Positions 60,082-64,000 of a stretch of 64,000 nucleotides of DNA are shown here, one piece after another (within the stretch, counting starts at the first letter, position 1; the number at the start of each line of letters is the position of its first letter). Below the pieces are notes generated by a model that saw only the letters and a list, made by a program, of their open reading frames with translations, was not told the DNA's origin and ran no database searches. This stretch comes from an uncultured Dehalococcoidia bacterium. GTDB taxonomy: Bacteria > Chloroflexota > Dehalococcoidia > Lucifugimonadales > UBA3495. The stretch is from contig OY282456.1 in the NCBI GenBank assembly GCA_958296225.1, positions 2,294,001-2,358,000 of the forward strand, written 5' to 3'. The position numbers and the translations under genes are program-made.

Positions 60082-61803
60082 TCACTGCTTGCAATAAGGC
60101 TCGAAGCGCCGGCCGGCGCTGGCAACCAGGTCTTGCAATTCCCGGTAACTCCGGTTCTCTCCCAACTGCGATGCTACGGTATCCAGCAGGCCGGCCACCG
60201 CGTCGAGGTCGCCGCACTGGGCCCAGAAGGATTTGCGCAGCAGTTCGGCAAACTCGGCGGCGGCGGCGGTTTGCCGGAAATAGGGGTTGGTGGCGGACAG
60301 GTCAGCGGCGACGTCGCCAATGCTGATTGCGGAGGACAATTCCGTAGGCTGGCGGGTCTGCGGGTCCAGCCAGCGCAGGCGCGCCACGGCCACTGCGGCA
60401 TCGGATGCGGCATCGTCGAACAGCCGCAGTTCGTACAGGGCGGACACGTCGCGAGCAAAGCCGACTTCTCCGAAATCCAGGGTGTCATCCCGAAAGTCCG
60501 CATCGGCCACGGCGCGGTTTTCGTATCCGATGAGGCGATACTTGCGAACGGTATTCGGATTGAACTCGACCTGGATGCGGGCGTCGCGGGCGGTTTCGGT
60601 GAAAATGCCGGCGACGCTTTCCTGCAGGAACCGCGCGGCGGCGGCGCGGTCGGCCATATAGTGATAGGTGCCGTTGCCGCGATTGGCCAGAACTTCCAGC
60701 AGCACGTCGTTGTAGTTGCCGGAAATGCCGACGCCGATGCTGGTCAGGGTTGCGCTGCGCTGGGCGTAGTCGTCCACGATTTTCAGGATGGAATCCGGGC
60801 CGGTGGCACCCACGTTGGCTACGCCGTCGGACAGCAGGACCAGGCGCACCTTCCGGCCCCGCTCCAATTCAGCGGAGGCCAGGTCGTAGGCCATGGCCAG
60901 GCCGGCCTCGGCGTAGGTGCTGCCGCCGGGCCGCAGCCCTTGGGCCGTGGCCGAGATGTCCCGGGCGTTATCGCCGTTGGTGAACTCCCGGGCCACGCGC
61001 ACGTCGTCGGCGTAGGTGACGATGGCGGCCCGGTCGCCGGGTATCATTTGTTCCGTGATGCCCGCAATGACCGCTTTGGCCAGGCCCAAACGGTTGTCGG
61101 CTTCCATTGAGCCGGACACGTCCACGACGAAAATCAGGGACACCGGCGCCCGGTCATTGGTGGGGGCCGGGTTGCTGACGCCCACCCGCAGCAGGGCATA
61201 GCCGTCATCGCCAAAGGGCGACGGCCCGGCGTCCAGATGAATCCCCAGCGCCGTATCGGCGGCCGGGTAGCCCTGGGGCAGGCTGTTGATGTACTCCTCA
61301 ACTCGCACCGAATCGGGGTCAACCGGATGCCCGTCGCGCAGGTATTGTTTCAGAATCTCATAGGATGCGGTGTCTCCGTCCAGCGCAAAGGTGGAGAGCG
61401 GGTCTTCGTCGGCGTCGATGAACGGGTTGACGCCGTAATGTTCGTAGTAGGTCAGCGGATAAGCGCCATCGTTGGGGTTATCGGTGCCGCCGGATTCGGG
61501 CGGGATGGCTGGGCCGGCGGCGGCCATAGCGGCCGGGGCGGCCGTCGCGGCCGCGGATTGCCGCCGGGCGGCCGCATCCGACGGGGCGGATTCCGCCGCA
61601 GTGGCGGCGGGCGGCGCACTGGCCGAGGCGGGCGTTGCCGCAATAGGCTGCGGCGCGCTCGCCCGCCCCGCCGGGGCCGAGGCTTGAGATTGGGACGAAC
61701 TGGCCGGCGACTCGGCCATGCCCCCGCAGGCCAGCGCGGCGGCGGCAATGAGTAAAGGCGCAGCGGCCATTGCGGCAATACGGATTCCAGACAGCGATTG
61801 CAT
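60082..61803 (-). CDS. VWA domain lipoprotein (YfbK-like, with DUF3520-type tail)
   Basis: This is a 573-residue exported protein. The signal ends in a lipobox-like LIAAAALACGG (Cys ~26), so it is probably a lipoprotein. An Ala/Ser-rich linker covers ~30-110, then an N-terminal von Willebrand-associated domain (DGDTASYEILKQYLRDGHPV). The VWA domain has an intact MIDAS (VVDVSGSMEADNRLGLAKAV; DxSxS, with the later T and D positions present in GGSTYAEAGLAMAY and LLSDGVANVG). A C-terminal DUF3520 region follows. YfbK-type proteins bind divalent metal and probably other envelope proteins. Confidence 0.9.
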   Translation of the reverse strand: MQSLSGIRIAAMAAAPLLIAAAALACGGMAESPASSSQSQASAPAGRASAPQPIAATPASASAPPAATAAESAPSDAAARRQSAAATAAPAAMAAAGPAIPPESGGTDNPNDGAYPLTYYEHYGVNPFIDADEDPLSTFALDGDTASYEILKQYLRDGHPVDPDSVRVEEYINSLPQGYPAADTALGIHLDAGPSPFGDDGYALLRVGVSNPAPTNDRAPVSLIFVVDVSGSMEADNRLGLAKAVIAGITEQMIPGDRAAIVTYADDVRVAREFTNGDNARDISATAQGLRPGGSTYAEAGLAMAYDLASAELERGRKVRLVLLSDGVANVGATGPDSILKIVDDYAQRSATLTSIGVGISGNYNDVLLEVLANRGNGTYHYMADRAAAARFLQESVAGIFTETARDARIQVEFNPNTVRKYRLIGYENRAVADADFRDDTLDFGEVGFARDVSALYELRLFDDAASDAAVAVARLRWLDPQTRQPTELSSAISIGDVAADLSATNPYFRQTAAAAEFAELLRKSFWAQCGDLDAVAGLLDTVASQLGENRSYRELQDLVASAGRRFEPYCKQ

Positions 61804-61928
61804 AACGTTCCTCCTTTCGTTTCAAACCGGGTATCGCTTGTTGGCAATACGGGAGGAACGGGCCGGCGGATTTACGGCATCATATATGCTCACTCGCCGG
61901 CGGCTAATGGCGACTGGCGTAAGCGTTT

Positions 61929-63179
61929 TTACTCCGGCAGGGTGATGACGGTTACGTTGTGTTCGGCTGCGGCCTGCCGGCAAGTATCCAGTGGATAGAC
62001 GCCGATAACGGCCGCGGCGACCGGAGCGGCGGTTGCGGCGGCCAGGATAGCGGCGCGAGTATGCGCGCGTCGCACGTCGCTGTCGTCCAGAGTGACGGAG
62101 ACTTCGGCCAGGGCGTACCGGGAGTTGCCGCTGTCCACCAGGATGATGTCGGTATCCTCCAGGTCGTCAGACTGTGCTTCGGAGATGCGGTTGGCGGCAA
62201 CGGCCTGGTCAAGGATATTGGGAATGAGGTTTTGGTCGGGGATGGTGACGGCATAGACTACTCTGGGTTCGTGCATACCCAGGTATCGTCGGGCCAGCCG
62301 GCCGGCCCGGCGGGCTGCTTTGCGTTCGTAATCGGTGCCGGTCAAACGGGCGAGTGTGCCTTGCATCCGGTTTTGCCCCGCTTCCAGCCGGGCCTGTCCC
62401 TCTTGCAGCTGGACGATGTCCCCCTGCATCCGGGCCTGTCCCTCTTGCAGCTGGGCAATGTCCCCCTGCATCTGGGCCTGTCCCGCTTCCAGCCGGGCCT
62501 GTCCCTCTTGCAGCTGGATGATGTCCCCTTGCATCCGGGCCTGTCCCTCTTGCAGCTGGACGATGTCCCCCTGCATCCGGGCCTGTCCTTCTTGCAGCTG
62601 GACGATGTCCCCCTGCATCTGGGCCTGTCCTTCTTGCAGCTGGACGATGTCCCCCTGCATCTGGGCCTGTCCCTCTTGCAGCTGGACGATGTCCCCCTGC
62701 ATCTGGGCCTGTCCCTCTTGCAGCTGGACGATGTCCCCTTGCATCTGGGCCTGTCCCTCTTGCAGCTGGACGATGTCCCCCTGCATCCGGGCCTGTCCCT
62801 CTTGCAGCTGGACGATGTCCCCTTGCATCTGGGCCTGTCCCGCTTCCAGCCGGGCCTGTCCCTCTTGCAGCTGGGCGATGTCCCCTTGCATCCGGGCCTG
62901 TCCCGCTTCCAGCCGGATCTGTCCCTCTTGCAGCTGGGCGATGTCGCTTTCAATCCGGGCGAGCCGGGCGTCGGTGACCGTGATGTAGTCGTAGAGTACT
63001 TGCGTTAGGTCGGCGACGGCTTGCTGTAGGCCGGCGACATTCTGCTGCAATTCCCGGACGATGGCCGGGAGTTGCAGGAATTCCTGGTCGAGGATATGCT
63101 GGCGCATAGCAGCCTGTAAGCCGGGGTCGCCGGCCATGGCGTCCAGGATGTCCTGAAATGTGGCGATGGGGGTAGTCAT
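61929..63179 (-). CDS. Long coiled-coil protein with C-terminal nuclease-like domain
   Basis: This is a 416-residue protein in three parts. Residues 1-81 are helical. Residues 82-277 are an array of twelve units beginning QLQEGQ, eight of 14 residues and four of 21 (with an extra RLEAGQA heptad), i.e. multiples of seven forming a long coiled coil. Residues 278-416 form a compact domain: DTDIILVDSGNSRYALAEVS, then VTLDDSDVRRAHTRAAIL and PVAAAVIGVYPLD, which looks like a PD-(D/E)XK fold with ExS instead of ExK. The start at 63179 has only a weak ribosome site. Confidence 0.8.
   Translation of the reverse strand: MTTPIATFQDILDAMAGDPGLQAAMRQHILDQEFLQLPAIVRELQQNVAGLQQAVADLTQVLYDYITVTDARLARIESDIAQLQEGQIRLEAGQARMQGDIAQLQEGQARLEAGQAQMQGDIVQLQEGQARMQGDIVQLQEGQAQMQGDIVQLQEGQAQMQGDIVQLQEGQAQMQGDIVQLQEGQAQMQGDIVQLQEGQARMQGDIVQLQEGQARMQGDIIQLQEGQARLEAGQAQMQGDIAQLQEGQARMQGDIVQLQEGQARLEAGQNRMQGTLARLTGTDYERKAARRAGRLARRYLGMHEPRVVYAVTIPDQNLIPNILDQAVAANRISEAQSDDLEDTDIILVDSGNSRYALAEVSVTLDDSDVRRAHTRAAILAAATAAPVAAAVIGVYPLDTCRQAAAEHNVTVITLPE
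62349..62936. repeat. 42-bp/63-bp coding minisatellite
   Basis: Twelve units of 42 or 63 bp (14 or 21 codons) encode the coiled coil. Neighbouring units are nearly identical in DNA, so copy number is probably variable between strains. Confidence 0.92.
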
Positions 63180-63315
63180 GGTGGTGGCAAGCTCCGTGTG
63201 ACCTCTGTGGTGATTATAACACTGCTCCCTGCGTTCCCGCTTTCCGGCTCGCCAGCATAGGGCAGTTTTTCTTTGGCTGCCGCCCGCCCCCGCCCGGTGG
63301 TACAATGTCATCGCT

Positions 63316-64000
63316 ATGAGTGTTGACAACAGCCTTTCCCCCCACGGCGGCGCGCTGGTGGAGCAGGTGCAGCCCCTGAGCTACGCCGGCGCCATCGCCG
63401 GGCTGCCGGCCATCGCGGTGCGCGAGCAGATTGCCCACGAGTGCGTGAATATCGCCTACGGGTTCTTTTCCCCGCTGACGGGGTTTATGGGCAGCGCCGA
63501 CGTGGCGTCGGTGGCGGCGACGATGCGGCTGACCAGCGGCTACATCTGGCCTATTCCCATCGTGCTGGACGTTGCCGAGGCCGAGCTGCGACGACAGGGC
63601 GTCGGCGTGGGCGATACCGTTCTGCTCACCTACCTGGGCAGCCCGCTGGCGACGCTGGATGTGGCCGAGATTTTCACCGCCGACCTGACCCGCCTGGCGC
63701 AGCAGGTGTACACGACCGCCGATGCCGCGCATCCGGGCGTGCAGCGCACGTTGGCCTATGCCGACCGCTTCGTGGCCGGCGACATCACGCTGCTTGGCGA
63801 GCCGGTTATCAACCCGCCCTTCGACCGCTTCTGGCGGACGCCACGCCAGCTGCGGGATGAACTGGCCGGGATGGGCTGGCAGCGGGTGGTGGCGCATCAA
63901 ACGCGCAACGTTCCCCACTCCGGCCACGAATACCTGATGAAGGGGGCCTTTATGGAGGCGCAGGCCGACGGGGTGCTGGTCAGCGCAGTTATCGGCGAGA
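63316..64000 (+). CDS. sat: Sulfate adenylyltransferase, 3' end outside the window
   Basis: ATP sulfurylase makes adenosine 5'-phosphosulfate from ATP and sulfate. The visible 228 residues include the N-terminal PUA-like part (ECVNIAYGFFSPLTGFMGSA), then FWRTPRQLRDELAGMGWQRV and the catalytic QTRNVPHSGHEYLMKGA motif (the usual QTRNPxHxGHE). The frame stays open to base 64000. A TACAAT box at 63301 lies 9 bases before the ATG without a ribosome site, so a leaderless start is likely. Confidence 0.95.
   Translation, partial: MSVDNSLSPHGGALVEQVQPLSYAGAIAGLPAIAVREQIAHECVNIAYGFFSPLTGFMGSADVASVAATMRLTSGYIWPIPIVLDVAEAELRRQGVGVGDTVLLTYLGSPLATLDVAEIFTADLTRLAQQVYTTADAAHPGVQRTLAYADRFVAGDITLLGEPVINPPFDRFWRTPRQLRDELAGMGWQRVVAHQTRNVPHSGHEYLMKGAFMEAQADGVLVSAVIGE

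Noticed and set aside
62349..62936. The regular 42-bp repeats as a CRISPR array
   Set aside because: There are no unique spacers; the repeats are contiguous multiples of three and encode a heptad coiled coil in an open frame.

Overview
The window is high-GC bacterial DNA, densely coded on both strands, with GGAGG-type ribosome sites, occasional GTG/TTG starts and -10 boxes of the TATAMT type. No rRNA, tRNA or CRISPR array was found. The gene mix points to a Chloroflexota bacterium, perhaps of the SAR202/Dehalococcoidia type: luciferase-like flavin oxidoreductase, SDRs, acyl-CoA dehydrogenase, thiolase plus DUF35, HyuA plus DUF917, DUF362, VWA lipoprotein and many Uma2 proteins. This placement is an inference; no marker gene in the window settles it.

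Housekeeping genes form an ordinary backbone. They are nadB (0.95-2.5 kb), the obg-nadD-pyrE operon (25.8-28.3 kb), ygfZ and erpA (29-30.6 kb), ggt, hpt-gyrB (34.2-36.8 kb), two inositol-phosphatase-like genes, thrC (57-58 kb) and a 3'-truncated sat at the right edge. Catabolic genes lie at 17-20 kb, 38.7-41.9 kb, 43.9-49.3 kb and 59-60 kb.

Accessory material is interleaved throughout. From left to right it includes: two tandem coiled-coil paralogues; a GNAT/class-V aminotransferase fusion; a 1.2-kb cassette bounded by terminal inverted repeats; two nearly identical DNA methyltransferase-HNH fusions; a five-gene Uma2 array made partly by an exact 1169-bp duplication; an Abi_2 (AbiF-type, HEPN-like) gene behind a strong promoter and a folded leader; an AAA ATPase-DUF4276 pair; RHH/PIN toxin-antitoxin genes with a toxin remnant; a DUF4160/DUF2442 pair; a restriction-modification operon (49.4-52.2 kb); and three tandem DinJ/YafQ modules (52.3-54.1 kb).

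Two loci (31.1-32.3 kb and 42.6-43.7 kb) repeat the same arrangement: a 152-bp block with two conserved hairpins, then a gene for an unrecognised arginine-rich protein with a PRPCxCHPxTR motif. The second copy is degenerate. This RNA-plus-protein cassette and the AbiF leader are the best candidates for an undescribed system. Small inverted-repeat elements (about 112-141 bp) are scattered between genes, and one of them truncates an ATPase pseudogene.
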